Position numbers and translations under genes: made by a program. Source: Camelus bactrianus (taxonomy: Eukaryota; Chordata; Mammalia; Artiodactyla; Camelidae). Taken from it: DNA of 64,000 nt. Each line of letters opens with the position of its first letter. Within the stretch, counting starts at the first letter, position 1. Positions 36,920 to 49,400 of the stretch are shown in pieces. The DNA lies in assembly GCF_048773025.1 (NCBI RefSeq), contig NC_133545.1:79012001-79076000 (forward strand). Reading direction: 5' to 3'. A model generated the notes under the pieces. It was not told the DNA's origin. It made no database searches and worked only from the letters and a program-made list of their open reading frames with translations.

Positions 36920-38419
36920 TAGAGCAAAACTGATCTTGAGGCAGCATGATAGATGTCAGTAGAGACGTCTTTGTCCACTGTTCTCTGATGGGGCAGAGAG
37001 GTGTGGAAGAGGGGGAGGAGGCTAAAGCTGCCCTGAGAAAGCGACCCTTGAGCTGAGGCTCACTGGGATGAGGAAGAGCAACAGGGTTAAAGGAGAGTAG
37101 CGCTTCACATCAGGAGGAAAATACGGGCAGAGAGGTAGCTGAGAATGTGATTCCTTTAGGGAACTCCTTGGGATTTTTGTGGCGCTGAAGTGGTTCTGGA
37201 GAAGTAGGCAGAAGTAGGCCATGTGTTAGGTTAGGTAAGATTAAGGGGTCTGAGCTCTACCTGAAGGTCCCAAAAACTATTTAGTAAATGGTCTCATAAA
37301 TCTCATTTGCTCCTCTAAAAAGTTTGCAGGTGTTGGATGAGAATTAAATTAGTTTATTAATACATTTCTTTTCCTTATGTGCCTTCACTTTCTTTGCCCA
37401 TTATCTAATTGAGTTTTAAGGTTTTCATTACCTATCCTTCAACACTTTTTAAAGTTTTGCTTCTAATGTTCTTAAGTTTGAGAAACTTGATTTTTATATA
37501 TTTAGTTTTGTTTCCCATTCTAAATTTTCTTAGAAAGAACTTCCTCATCCTCAAATCATGTGTTATGCACCTATAATTTCTTCTACTTTATCAACCGTGC
37601 AAATGATCTTTTATTAGTTTTTTAATAAAATCTTCAGTATATTTTGATGCATAAATTTCTTTCTCCGTATACTTGAATGACTGGTTAATAGTTTTATTCT
37701 TTTGCAACTGAATTTTGATGGTATCTCCATCATCTGTAGATATTTTTTGGTTTATATGGGTTTTTTCTTACAGGAAAGCTTAGGAAAGTACAGACCACGT
37801 GGTGGCTTATTGGTAATGAGTTTTCCTTGACCATCAGTGCCTTTCTTATTTTTAAATATTGAACTAATGCTTAGTATTTGGGAAATTTCCTATGACAGTT
37901 CAGATTTCTGGCTTCTACTGATAAATCAACATTGTGGCCCTTGTCTACATGTTTGTCCCCCAAAGATTGGGCACACACTCCTCTCCTGTTTGTTTGCCAA
38001 TCGTTCCTCATCTCCAACTCTGATCATCAATTGCCCATTTTCCTTCAGCTTATTCTGTTTTTTTCTTATTATCACTTATATATATCCCTATGTTTCTTTC
38101 AAGCCTGGACAATAAGAGACTTGAGAGAGCTACATTTGAAGAAAAGTGGAAAACAGTGAAGGTCTAGGTGGAAATGAAGAGTCCCATAAAGTTTGAAGTT
38201 ATGCCAGGCCCTCAAACTCAAAACCAGTCAAAACATACATAATTTCAAAACACTTTGGTCCAAATGAATTTTAAGTTGTGTTCATGCTTGCATTTGAAAT
38301 TTAGTGAAATATTTTAATGGGTAAACAGAAATATTTGCCTTCCTATTAGGTTTTTTTTAAATGTGGGTTTTGACTTATGTTTGTGATGTTCCAGGAATAC
38401 ATTCTAATATGTGGGTCCT

Positions 38420-38525
38420 ACTTGTGGGAGCTGTTGTGAGGCTTAACTGACATAGTGTGTGTTAAGTACCCAGCATTGTGTCGGACTCAGTCTCAATGTG
38501 AGGAAGCTGTTGATTTTGTTGTTAT
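38420..38525 (+). mobile_element. MIR 3' fragment
   Basis: GCTGTTGTGAGGCTTAACTG and TTAAGTACCCAGCATTGTGT follow the MIR 3' half. Confidence 0.5.
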
Positions 38526-40227
38526 GTTAGTATAAGGCACACACCATCCATATTATAATAGCATGTTAGTACATGGGGTATGTTTATACTTTTTGTTCTT
38601 TTGTTCTTGTGTTGTGTGTGCTTGGTCAGATAATGTTAGAAGTATGCTAGATTTATTTAATGAGTTTCTGAAGTTTTTGTGTACGTATTAAAAACCTTTG
38701 CTGAACTACGTACCCTCCCCTGCTTTTTATTGAGTGTGAATTCAAAATCATACCCAAAGACTTAAGCAGATGTTGTATCACCATTGCATAGTCAAGTTCA
38801 ATTATCATAGCTTTGTTCTGAGCTTGAAAACTGTGATGCACTTAGTCATTCTACTTAAGGAAAATTATTGATAATAACTTGCCAGTTTATAAAGAGATAT
38901 TGGAAGAATACCACTTTTATATAAGTCTCTTTTGAAATGTTAGCACTTGCATACTTTATTTAATAGAGGATATGCTAATATTTTATTATGGCTAACCATA
39001 CTAACATGGCCTCTGGGTGATACCTTTAGAAGTTCCTAAAGGGCAGTTTTGTAGGATAATACTGTTAAAGTGTCATCGGGTCATGTCTAGACATCAACCT
39101 TCCAAAAAGCTTCTCAGTGGCATCACACTGGTGACTTCATTAGGTTTGAGTCCAGCCCTCTTTCTTACGGACTGAGAAACAAACCTGGTTGGTCAGTTTC
39201 AGTGTCCGGAGCCCAGTGGAGAGTGGCTCTTCCTCACATGGGTGAACTCACATCTAAGAATCTGCCGTGAACAGCGTAACTGCCATGTGGACTGAATGCT
39301 CATTTCAGCCTAGCCAGTCTGTTGTTTCCCTATGACATTTTAACAAGAAGCACAGAATTGTGAAAGTTTGTGGGAGGTGGGCGGGGACTTACTAAATTGT
39401 TCAGGGACAAAAGTCACCCTAATGCCATCATACTAATCATAGGAATAATAATCGTAGGAATAATCTGGCCAGTGGGTTGGAGATACTTAAAATCTAACAG
39501 ACGAGGCAGCCCCACTTGAAGAGGGCCAGGCTGGCCACAGCCGCCATTTACCTGTGACATTCCTTTTCCTGTGTTTTCCAGACTAGCTCACCCCCTTTCT
39601 GATGGGCACATTCCATCTTCACCTCTTTAGACCTGAATATACGTCCTGTCTACTTGTTCTTATTTCTTGACCTACAAACTGTTTTTGCTTCTTTAAGGAC
39701 AGGGCACATCAACTCTGATTCATCATGTGTTGATTTTGTAGTTTAACTTTCAGAGGGCAGCATCCTTTTAATCATTTCAAAATTCTTTCCTTTTCTCCCC
39801 CTGATGAAGCCCTGATGATATAGGCAAATCTATAAAAAGCCTAGCAGAATTTCAGACATGCACATAGATCTTTTTTTTGTTTTTCTTTTTCTAAACATTT
39901 TTACTCATTTTCAGTTGGAAAATTAATAACAGTCTGCTGGCAAAATCTGACTTCTTGATTCAGGAAAGATTCTTTTTCTTTAAAGTAATACCAAACAATT
40001 GGTTGGTGATTTTATTTAGATGCTTTTAGAATTTTTCATTTATTACTTTGAAATAACTTTATTTTCTACACCTCTCTGTTCAGTAATTTCCTATTACTAC
40101 AACTACTAATTTGGATGTGATGTGTGGGAGTTTTGAAATTTAATCCAGTAGTCCAGATTTTAGAAATGCTTTTCTAGACATGGTATTTAACTTGGAGTAT
40201 ATAAGGCATAAAGACAGCCAAGACAGT

Positions 40228-40733
40228 TTTTTTTAATGTTCTTTTTTTATTTGTCGTTTAAAAACAAACTTTGAAGAAGCAAAATCCAAAACTTGCCCTT
40301 TGCCTCTTGCAACATAAATTATGTACAGTTCAGAATGATCGCTGGTACAAAACATGCCAAGGACAGGGGCGCGGGGTGGGGAGGGAGAGAGGGCACTTTT
40401 AAAAAGGGGAATCATTTCATCCGCTGTTACGAAGGACCAACCTTGCTGTACAGGATACGCACAACACAAAATAAAGACCTGTTTTGAAATGTGAACATAA
40501 TGGTGATGGACACTTGCCAAAGACCAGTTTGTTTGATCTTGATTTTATTAAACTTCCTGTAGTGCTTCATCGTGCTAGTTCTCCAGCCCAGGAAGCTAGC
40601 ATGTTACACAAATGCATCAACTCCCTAACCCTGCCCGCTGCCAGTCTTTCTAAAGCCGCTTTCACTGGAGTTCTGCCAGGTCTTTCCTTCCAGAGTAAAA
40701 TCAACATACCTGTAGCATCAGTAACAAGAAGTA
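40228..40733 (-). pseudogene. 5'-truncated retrocopy of an unidentified mRNA 3' UTR
   Basis: On the minus strand the segment ends with AATAAA (40251-40246) and, about a dozen bases on, an A run (T at 40227-40234). It is flanked by CAAGACAGT at 40219-40227 and 40734-40742, a perfect 9-bp target duplication. These are marks of L1-mediated retrotransposition of a polyadenylated transcript. The body is non-coding, AT-rich at the 3' end and not a repeat I know (it includes GTACATAATTTATGTTGCAA in sense). I cannot name the parent gene. The minus-strand open frame 40520-40233 inside it is incidental 3' UTR sequence. Confidence 0.75.
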
Positions 40734-41584
40734 CAAGACAGTGATTCACACTTTGTTTTGTTGTTTAGAGCATCTTTACTATAAACCAACTTTAGGAGGT
40801 TTTAATAAGCAGCTCATTTAAGCAAACACTAAGTAGAAGTTTTTATTTTATGAACACCTGAATAATCAGTTGAATCTGACATGTAGAATTTCCAGGTCTT
40901 CTTAGGCACACAGAACTTTCCTCACCTCACGCTGGTACCTTTAGACTATGAAGGCTATCTTATTATGTGTTTCTGATACTCTGGGTTTGCTTCCTTCCTA
41001 AGGCTCTCTCTTCTCTGTGCATGTTTACTTTTTAAAGCACCTGTGTTTCTTAGTTGTTATGTCTCTCATCCTGACAAAATATTCTCCACTTCTAGCTGTT
41101 TCATTTTGTAACCTGTGGGCTCTGAACAGGACTTTTCAAAACCATTATAGACCAGGTCTCATAACACGTGGTGGCCCTGCGAGAGAGTAACCAGCTCGAG
41201 GTGCTTCCTGCCCCAAGAGAAACCCTGTCCCAGGATGGAGCGAGCACAGCTGAGGCAGCCCAGGTCCTCAGGGACTCTCAGATTCAGTGACTGCATCCTA
41301 GGGGCCATCTGAACACCTTCTGGCGTCCCTCCTGTTTCCTTCCAGGAATCAGGGGTGAGTGAGGCAGGGTGATGGAGAGGGAAGAAGTGGAAAACCCAAC
41401 TTTCAACCTTAAGCTATATCTTGAAATCTCTTTAATATGGGGGCATCCTTATCATCCCCATAGCCTCAGCTGCTGCTTTTTTTGCTTTTTCATCTGTAAG
41501 CAAACATTTATAGGCAAGAATAATTTTGATAACAAAGATGAAGAAGGCTTTAAAACAACGTGATGAGACACAAGCTTCAGGTTT

Positions 41585-41675
41585 GTACTCTCTTTGCCTG
41601 TAAAACAAGGGCATTGGACTAGATCCAAGTGGCAGACTGAGATGCTTCCAGGCTGGGTCAAGCGTGAGGCCAAGT
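41585..41675 (+). mobile_element. MIR fragment
   Basis: TGCCTGTAAAACAAGGGCAT and TTGGACTAGATCCAAGTGGC resemble the MIR core and 3' part. Confidence 0.45.
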
Positions 41676-42685
41676 GCAGAGTCAGTGCTCCATCTAAGGA
41701 GGTCAGCAGCTTGCTGGCTTTATTCTCCTGGTAAGGGAATGCAGGCCTGGCCATCCTATGTGTTAACTTTTCCAGAGAAGCTGGACATCTGGAATTTTAT
41801 ATGAAAGTTCATTATTTAAAATGTTAGCAACTAGTTCAGAATCTTTAGAAACACCGTACAAGACCGAGCAAAACATGTCTGTAAGCCACATCTTGCTCCC
41901 CAGGCCTTTGGATAAGATGATGACTAAGGTCTTGCTGAATTAAATATTTTTAACGTCTGCTATTCATTCTCTCTCTCTGTCTCGGAGGGGAAAATGCAGT
42001 GTCCTGGCTGTGGCTTCTCCAGAAGTAATACGGAGAAGGAGGCTGGGTGCTTGGATCGAGAGACTTGGTTTGGCCTCCACCAGCAGGTGCTCAGAAGCCC
42101 TCTAGACTTGTCCTAAAAGAGACCTTGGGACTTGGGCAAAATGCTAGCATCAGAGCTCCTGTACCAAGCGTCCTGTTTCCCATCTGGGTGGTAGCAATTC
42201 CATGCTAAAGCAGATGGAACTGAAGTTTTGGCTCAGCTTTGCAACCAGCATGGGGACCAGTGCAGTAGCAGCATCCCAGAGATGTAAGCTAGTCTCTCTG
42301 GAATCAAAAGGATCTCAGGCTGTGGTTTTTGTTTTTTTCCACCTGGACAGGATATTATCATCATTTAGGAAGCTACCAGGAGAGACAAGGTAGAATTTTT
42401 CTCCAGTTCTAGTGGTGCGGCATTAAGGCAAGAGAATAGCAAAGAGAAGCGTTTGGGCTGAAGGACCGCTGCGGTGGCCTCAGGACAAGACCACCTGTGC
42501 CTGAGCTGTGCTGTGTCTGGAGAGCGACCTGTGGGAAGATAAGAATGAATTAGAAGTTGCTCTAATTGTAGAATCAGAGCATGTATTGGCAAAATTACTA
42601 TTCATCAGTTAGCCTAATCTTTTTCACTAATTACAACACAGTAACTCAATCTCACCCAACTTCTCTTTGAGAAGCTAATGGAAGC

Positions 42686-42895
42686 AGCAGTCCCCCTTCC
42701 TAGAAAAATGCGGATAGGAAATATTTTAGGCTTTGGGAACCATATGGTTTCTGTTGTGACTGTTCACCTCTCTTCTCTTGGTGGGAAAGTGTCCATAGCA
42801 GTGGATACCAACAGAAGTCCAATAAAACTCCATCCGTATTCGGAAACAGGCAGTGGGCCATATTCCACCTACTAGGTACAGTTTGTTGCCCTCTG
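42686..42895. mobile_element. MER5A-type hAT-Charlie MITE
   Basis: GGAAATATTTTAGGCTTTGG, CAATAAAACTCCATCCGTAT and CAGGCAGTGGGCCATATTCC are MER5A landmarks, ending near GTTTGTTGCCCTCTG. Opposite in direction to the copy at 46.7 kb. Confidence 0.8.
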
Positions 42896-42899
42896 GTTT

Positions 42900-43360
42900 A
42901 GAACACAGAATGGTGCTGGCTGTGGTAGATGGGAATATTTGTCAGCAAGTATTCACTGACCTCCTCCTCCTCTTTGGGTGGAATGTGCATCCCAGCTCCA
43001 TGCCCTTTGGGCTTGGCCTTGAGATAAACTTTGGCCACAGAGCACGAGCAGACGTGATGTGTGCAGAGATTTCAGATACGTTCGTGGGGTCTAGCTTGTC
43101 CCGTGTGCTCTTTCGACTTGCCATGAAGAGAACATGGCCCAGGTAGCCCTGGTCCCAGGACAAAGACAGACCCAACACATGGTTTGAGGCTGAGCTCTGC
43201 TCCCCGGAGGGGCCTGAAGTAGGGTTGCCAGTTGGGCCCAGACTACTTCAGGCCACCTGCAGACCTGTGAGCTTGAGAATAAATGTAGATTGTTTAAAGC
43301 CATTGAGTTTTGGGGGTTTTGTCATCACAGCAAAGTTGTAGACATTGCTGGCTAATACAG
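42900..43360 (+). mobile_element. Probable MaLR (MLT1-like) LTR
   Basis: The end reads GAGAATAAATGTAG, TTTAAAGCCATTGAGTTTTG and GCTGGCTAATACAG, typical of old MaLR LTR 3' ends. A diverged fossil; subfamily unsure. Chance open frames lie within it. Confidence 0.55.
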
Positions 43361-43650
43361 AGGACAGGTACCCATCTAGATAAAGCAATTACGATACGAC
43401 TCTCTTTTTCAAAAACCAAAACAACCAAAAGGGGTTCTCATCTCCTTACACAAGTTCCAGAAAAAAAAAAAAAGGGGGATGTTTTCCTTTATTTTATTAA
43501 TTCTCCCCCACCCCCCACTCCTCGCCACCTCTCCCACACCCCCCCATGCTTCTTCCATAGTTATAAACCCTGTATTATAGATTATACGGCTAATCAGGGC
43601 TTAACAACCTCTTCAGAGAGACGTAGTTTTCCTCAGGCCAGCCCCGGAGA

Positions 43651-43791
43651 GGACTCTGTACAAGAACTGGATGTTTAATACTTTCAAGTTCTATCTGGGA
43701 AAATGTCCAAGCTCTTCCACAGAAATGAACAGTGTGATCTCCTCAATTCACCAGAGATTTTGGAGAGCCTGCTCTGTGCTAGCCTCTGTGC
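43651..43791 (+). repeat. Left arm of a 141-bp inverted duplication
   Basis: Matches the reverse complement of 45093-45233 base for base over 141 bp with six differences and no gap (about 96% identity). Includes AAGAACTGGATGTTTAATAC. The last third has a faint MIR/L2-like flavour. Confidence 0.95.
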
Positions 43792-44619
43792 TTGAAGCTA
43801 GACAGAATTTATTCTGTCCGTATCTGTTTTGTTCCCAGTGCGTGCTGGGTACCCTGCGGTGTTTGAGGTAGTTAGTTCCTGGGGACACAGGGATGTGTAA
43901 ATCAAGTTCAGGGCCTTCAAGGAGGCCTCCAGCTAGCAGGAGAGGCATGCAACTAAGTGGATAATTAAGGCACAGTGTGATAAGCATTACCATCGATGGC
44001 GTATCTTTAGTCTGAGAAGAACTTGGAGGAGACGCACTGGGCCCTGCCTGGGGATTGGCACATGGGGAGCATTTCAGGGAAGTCTTCTGGAAGGAATTGA
44101 CAGTTGAACTGAATCTTTCTGAGGGTATGGTTAGGGCGAAGTCCTGTAATTCTAGAATAGAAAGAGGCTGTAGAAGTATCTTTGTCTTTACACATTAAAA
44201 GGAAGCTCTCTCTTCCTTTTAAGATTTTCCTCTGTCCCAGACAGAGGTCAGTCTGGTTAGCCTCAAGCTGCTCTGGGTACTGAGTAACTTTATTATTGAA
44301 ACTATTGCAAGTATCTGTACATTCTAGCTGATTGTGAATTAGTGCACATGTCTGAAAAATAATGTAATGATTCTCATTTCCCAAGTCAGGGGTGTAGCAT
44401 TGGATGATGCCAGTTTTTAGTTTGAAACAGCCTCGGATGTCTAGGCTCGGTGTTTGGCTTTGTTGTCCTTTTCCATTCATGAGGGGTGGGCTCAGGAAAG
44501 GGGGAATGAGTGAGACTGATGTTCTTCCTAAAAGCAGTCCTCAGCTTGAATTGTGAATTTGTTGAATTTTCTGTACAGTTTAGTGGATTTAACTTGTTTA
44601 TATGTCAATAAATTATCAA

Positions 44620-44880
44620 AAAGTGAGTACAGCCATGTTAGTGCTACTCAGGCCAAGAAATACGACTTGACCAAGCTTGTGCCTTCTAGTCACTTCTTCC
44701 TCCTTCTCAAAGGCAATCACTGACCCAGTTTCTAATGACGTAGATCAATTTTTGCCTTGAAGGTCTACAGTTAATTTCCATTAGATTTCCAGAAGTAGGG
44801 CTACTGGATCAAGGAATATGAATATTTTACAGTATGCTACTTCATATCACCAGATTGCTTTCCAAAATGTTATGTTATGA
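44620..44880 (-). mobile_element. Old L1 fragment, inverted
   Basis: TTTCCAGAAGTAGGGCTACT, GGATCAAGGAATATGAATAT and CAGATTGCTTTCCAAAATG resemble L1 ORF2 C-terminal sequence in reverse. Confidence 0.5.
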
Positions 44881-45092
44881 AATCACCACATTGTATGAAA
44901 ATGGGGAAAGGACTTCTGTTCCCAATTTTGGAGAGGGAGAGAAACAAAGGTCAGGTGTAAAGACATGGAGTTCTGGACTGTGAATAGGACCCGATGGGAC
45001 CCTGTTACTTTTGGGAAATTCCAGCAATGTTTTGAAATTATATTTTACCCACCTTGAAAATGTTCTTTTTGTGGACATTGCCAGTCATTGTG

Positions 45093-45233
45093 GCACAGAG
45101 ACTAGCACAGAGCAGGCTCTCCAAAATCTCTGGTGAATTGAGGAGACCACACTGTTCATTTCTGAGGAAGAGCTTGGATATTTTCCCAGATAGAATTTGA
45201 AAGTATTAAACATCCAGTTCTTGTGCAGAGTCC
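45093..45233 (-). repeat. Right arm of the 141-bp inverted duplication
   Basis: Reverse-complement partner of 43651-43791, 1.3 kb away. Homology stops sharply at both ends. Confidence 0.95.
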
Positions 45234-46200
45234 GTGGTGAGCCATGCACTGGTTCTTGAGATCTGGACGCCCAGTGGCACACATCACATTGGCCACAGAA
45301 AGGCATGTGAGTTCAGTAGAGCCAGGGGATATACTCCTCCCCCAGGGAGAGGTAGCATAGGAAGGGAAACTGGAATATTTGGCAAACAAAAGTACCATCC
45401 ACCGTACCCTCTATTTGATGACTTTGCCTCATCCGTGAGGAGATGAGATCGGTGAGATGGCCAGTCTTTTACCTTTATTATAGAAGCACATGCGACCTTG
45501 TGGGGAGGGGTTCCTGCATCTCCAAATGGGACTGTGACTGTTGCCACTACCAGTGGGGTATGTTTGTTTGCATGATGGTAACCTTTTGGTGCATGCATAC
45601 TTCTTTTCCAAGAAGAGGCCCAGAAACATGCTAATTCATTTAGAGGTAATGGAAATGCTAAATTCGGTTTATTAGATACCTGTGGTGGAAAGCAGTTCCT
45701 CTTGAGGAAACAGGTTTTTTTTTATAGCCAGTTTGCAGGTTCTGGTTGCATGCCCTCTGAGCAGCTATTCAGTAAATGTTTTCCCAGTCCATGGGTAAGG
45801 ACACTTACAGAACTGTAGAGGTTTTCTGTCTGGCACAGGAAGGGAGCTGGCTTGGCTCGTTCACCCAGAGGCTTGCCCCAAAGTTACCCGGCACCTTTGT
45901 GTTGTGGTTCACAGCCAGCCTCTACTGTTTACTACCTACTGTAAATTTGCATGCTGTCTTTATTAACCGTCTTTTCTGTAACAGTTTTTTTTTTTGGTAG
46001 TATTGATTGATAACATGAATAATTGCTCCTCATTTTGCTTTCTCTTTATGTCTTCCTCAAGACATAACATCCTCGGTTAAGATGCCTGAATGCTCAAATC
46101 AGGGAACGGTGCACAGTGGTGGGGGTAGCACTGTGGTAGCGGTGGGCTCTGATTTAACGTGGTGTCTCTCTTTTATTCCCCAAAGATCTCTTCCCTCTAG

Positions 46201-46468
46201 GGATGGTGAAGTTGGAAAGAGGCTCCTTTAACCCTCCTGCAGGATGAACCCCCTGCCAGAAGACGTGGAGAACGCTCTCACTGGGAGTCAGAGCTCTCAT
46301 GCCTCTTTGCGCGACGTCCATTCCATCAACCCCACGCAGCTCATGGCCAGGATCGAGTCCTACGAAGGAAGGGAGAAGAAAGGCATATCTGATGTCAGGA
46401 GGACTTTCTGTTTGTTTGTCACCTTTGACCTCTTGTTTGTAACATTACTGTGGATAATAGAGTTAAAT
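46201..46468 (+). CDS. STARD3NL: STARD3NL exon 2: 5' UTR end, start codon, first membrane helix
   Basis: The acceptor is the AG at 46199-46200 after a pyrimidine-rich run; a second AG (CCCAAAG, ending 46185) lies 15 nt upstream and is less likely. The ATG at 46244 starts MNPLPEDVENALTGSQSSHA. The exon encodes residues 1-75, including the polar N-terminus and helix 1 (residues 55-74), and ends at AAT before the donor GTAAGT. The coding part is 225 nt and the following intron is phase 0. Reading through the donor would add nine residues and stop. Confidence 0.96.
46203..46247 (+). other. Upstream ORF overlapping the STARD3NL start codon
   Basis: ATG at 46203 opens a 14-codon frame (MVKLERGSFNPPAG) whose TGA at 46245-46247 overlaps the main ATG at 46244-46246, making ATGA. 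The upstream ATG has G at -3 (G or A depending on the acceptor used) and G at +4, a strong initiation context; the main ATG has A at -3 and A at +4. It lies only two bases into exon 2, so every transcript using this acceptor carries it. An effect on translation is inferred. Confidence 0.7.
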
Positions 46469-49400
46469 GTAAGTGGTTTTTTTTTTCTTTTTCCATGATG
46501 TTACATGAATTGTTTCCAGAAACAGAAAAAAACGGTCTTCTTATTTTTCTCCTCACTTCTGTCTCATTGTAGTGAATTCCATCTTTTTGCAAATGAGGCA
46601 ACATTGGTCTTCTCTGGCTGACTTGGGCCTTTCTTGTTTTTTACTATATTTGTTTAAAACACACCTGGTTAATTTAAAATTCATTTCGCACATATAAAAG
46701 TTGAATCCATGATATTTTGCTCTATAACAGGAGTTGGCAAACTGTAGTCTGAGGGCCAAATTCAACTGGCTTGTTTGTATAAATAAAGTTTTATCAGAAC
46801 ACAGTCCTGCCCACCTGTTCGCATACTGTGTGACTGGCTTTTGTGCCAGTAGTTGAGTAGTTTTGACAGAGTCCATCTGGCCCACAAAGGCAAACTTTTT
46901 TTATTCCCTGGCCCTTTTCAGAAAAAAATTGCTGATCTTTGCTTCCAAAAATGTAGCATGCTTCTGGAATATGTTTTAAATGTTGCGTCTCCTTTCTAGT
47001 TCCCACAGTTAAGTTTTTTGTTCTATTTTGGTTTTGCTAAGGGGACATCTGGATCCCAAATTTAAGATTTTGCATGTCATTATTCTTTATTTTTTTGCAA
47101 AGGTATTATTTATTCATATTTTATCCAGAAAAATCCTAGAGACATTTGGAAGTTTGTCTCTATTTTGTTAGGTTTATGCAGTTCTGTTGCCAAATAATTG
47201 TCTAGACCAGTACTGCCCAGTAGAAGTATAAGGCCTCACATGTAATTTTAAGTTCTCTAGTTGCTACATTTAATAAAAGTAAAAATAAGCAGGTGAAATT
47301 CATTTTAATAATATGTTTTATTTTTACCCAGTGTGTCTGTTTTCTCCAAAGCCTCAGCTTTGACTGGGTACATTCCTTACCAACAATTGGTGAACTCTTC
47401 CAGAATACTTCCTCCCAGGCAAAAACTGTCTATTTCCTTCACTTTCAGCAGTTCTTTTCTTTCCAAGAAATATCTGCAAAGGCTTGGGTAGCAATAGTTG
47501 TCAGCTATTGTTTATTGTTGCAGTTACTCTTTGCTAAACACAGTGCCGGTGCTTTATAAGAAATTTATTAAAATAGAGAAAAAAATGAAAAGATACTGAG
47601 ATGCCTTTGGAAAATGATTTTTAATTTCGCTTTATAATAGAAAGAGTCAGCGTCTTAATCTAAACTGATTAATATTCTGATCCAAAACAGCAATTTTAGT
47701 TCTAGATTCTAGACTCTTAATAATTAGGGTCGTTGGACTCAATTTAATTTCATCATGAATTCTAATAGAAGAATAAAGCTATTTATGAAAGCAGATATGT
47801 ACTTATAGTAGAAAATAAGATTTGTCCTCCAATCAGGGTAATACGCAACACGAATCTACTGTTAAGTTTCTTTTTACAGATTTTCCTTCTGTTAATCTAG
47901 CACTGTGGGTTTGCCTTATTTTTATTTAAAACCAAATAAGTCAGTGATATGACAACAGTAATTTAAAGTGTTTCTTTTTACTGTTTGTTGCATATGTACA
48001 CATTAAAGAAAATACTGAAATTGATGTCTATTTTAAAGGAGTAACGTGTTTTCAAAACTAGCAGCTGTAGAATGAGAGGTGGAAAGGAAATGCATCTTTT
48101 GACAGGGAAGCATAGCCGCCGTTTGAATGAAGCACACTTAAAATTATTGTGTGACAGCAGAAAACCAAGGAGTTCGTTGGTTTGCCGCTGATGCGACCAC
48201 TGAGTGCGTTTAAGTGAGGGAAGCCCAGGGGTGGAGCTGTGGGGGGTCATGGAGCTACTCTTCTCACTTCCCTCCTTTTTCACTGCTTTGAGGAACTTGA
48301 AATGGAAGCAAAGTAAGTGGGCAGTACCCTGTTTTGTTCATCAAAAGGGATCTGTCTACATCTGCTTGAAACTTGTTATAAATGAAAAATCACCAGACCT
48401 CGCAGTTAAGAAATGTGTCTTGATCCTCACTTTTCCACCAACTGCCAGTTTCCACAACTGTAAAAAGAAAAAAAAAATCATACAAGAATGTGTATCTATA
48501 AGATCATCTGTCATGTCTTTCTCAGCAAGGCTATTTTTGTTTTTGAACATTTAATTTTCTAGTTCTGTTTGTTTTGAATTGTCAGTCCTGACCTGGGTTT
48601 TTTATGACACTCTGTACCATCCCTTTTCTCTTGTCTTTCTCTGTAAATCTCTATAATCATTCAGATCCATCATGATTTTTATATGTCTCTGCATTTACTG
48701 ATGTCAGGACACAGGCTTCTGATTCCGGGGTTGCAGGCTCTACAAAAAGATTTAAAGTTTGCCTCATGGTGTTGGTCTTTAAGAGAGGAAAGAAGTCACA
48801 TTAAAGGGAGCGTAGACCTTCCAAGAGCATGGGGACCCAGCTGTTCTGTGCAGTCATAGCAATCACCAAACTCTTTTGCCTTTGTGTATGGCTTCCAACT
48901 CAGCCGCCTTTCCTCCTGGCCGCAGGGAGCTGGCCGGCACCCACCCTGCCTGGAGTGCAGGGACCCGGCCAGCTGGAGAAGCCTGAGGGCACCTTGGTTT
49001 CCTTTTCCTCCTGGCCGACCTTGGGGCAGCTGAGTTCTTCAGCGCCAGTTGCAAGGGTGGTTCTGGGGTTCTGTCTCGGGCCTCCCATTGCACCCTTGAG
49101 TAGACTGATTTCCCACATTGGACCTGGAATTCCTCAATGGCTTGATTTGCCTGAGGACTCACTTCCCCTCCAGACTCTTCCCCCAGGCTCTTAGACTGAT
49201 AGACCCAAATGGCCGTAGAAGTTGCTTTTTCAGCTTTTGACCCTTCAGTTGAGATTCTGGTTCAAGAAAGGCCTTTATCAATGCTTACTGTTCATGTTAT
49301 TTTCTAACTGCTGTACTAGAAAGTGTCAGAATGTTTCTGATTTACCCTGGAACTGTCCATTTACGTTCTCTGGGCTTTTGTTTCTCAGTCAGTTAACTGA

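Larger units (their letters stand above)
24634..46200 (+). other. STARD3NL: STARD3NL intron 1
   Basis: About 21.6 kb, assuming the exon 1 donor at 24634. It is dominated by ancient L2/MIR/MER fossils with younger insertions listed separately. Stretches where I recognise nothing: 24650-25740, 26890-28010, 28700-29385, 29820-30495, 31265-33220, 34625-36120, 36917-38420, 38525-40218, 40743-41585, 41675-42685 and 45234-46200. The open frames in these stretches are short and without known domains. Confidence 0.6.

Noticed and set aside
43310-43871. Two similar peptides on opposite strands (NTFKFYLGK... near 43.7 and 45.2 kb), suggesting a duplicated gene
   Set aside because: The likeness comes from the 141-bp inverted DNA duplication; differences do not favour silent positions and neither frame has gene structure.
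44007-44480. 157-codon minus-strand open frame in intron 1
   Set aside because: No domain or codon pattern recognised. It lies in the loop of the inverted duplication and has no support as an exon.
48829-49194. 121-codon plus-strand frame in intron 2 with a hydrophobic start
   Set aside because: Proline/leucine-rich low-information sequence with competing frames on the other strand; no family recognised.
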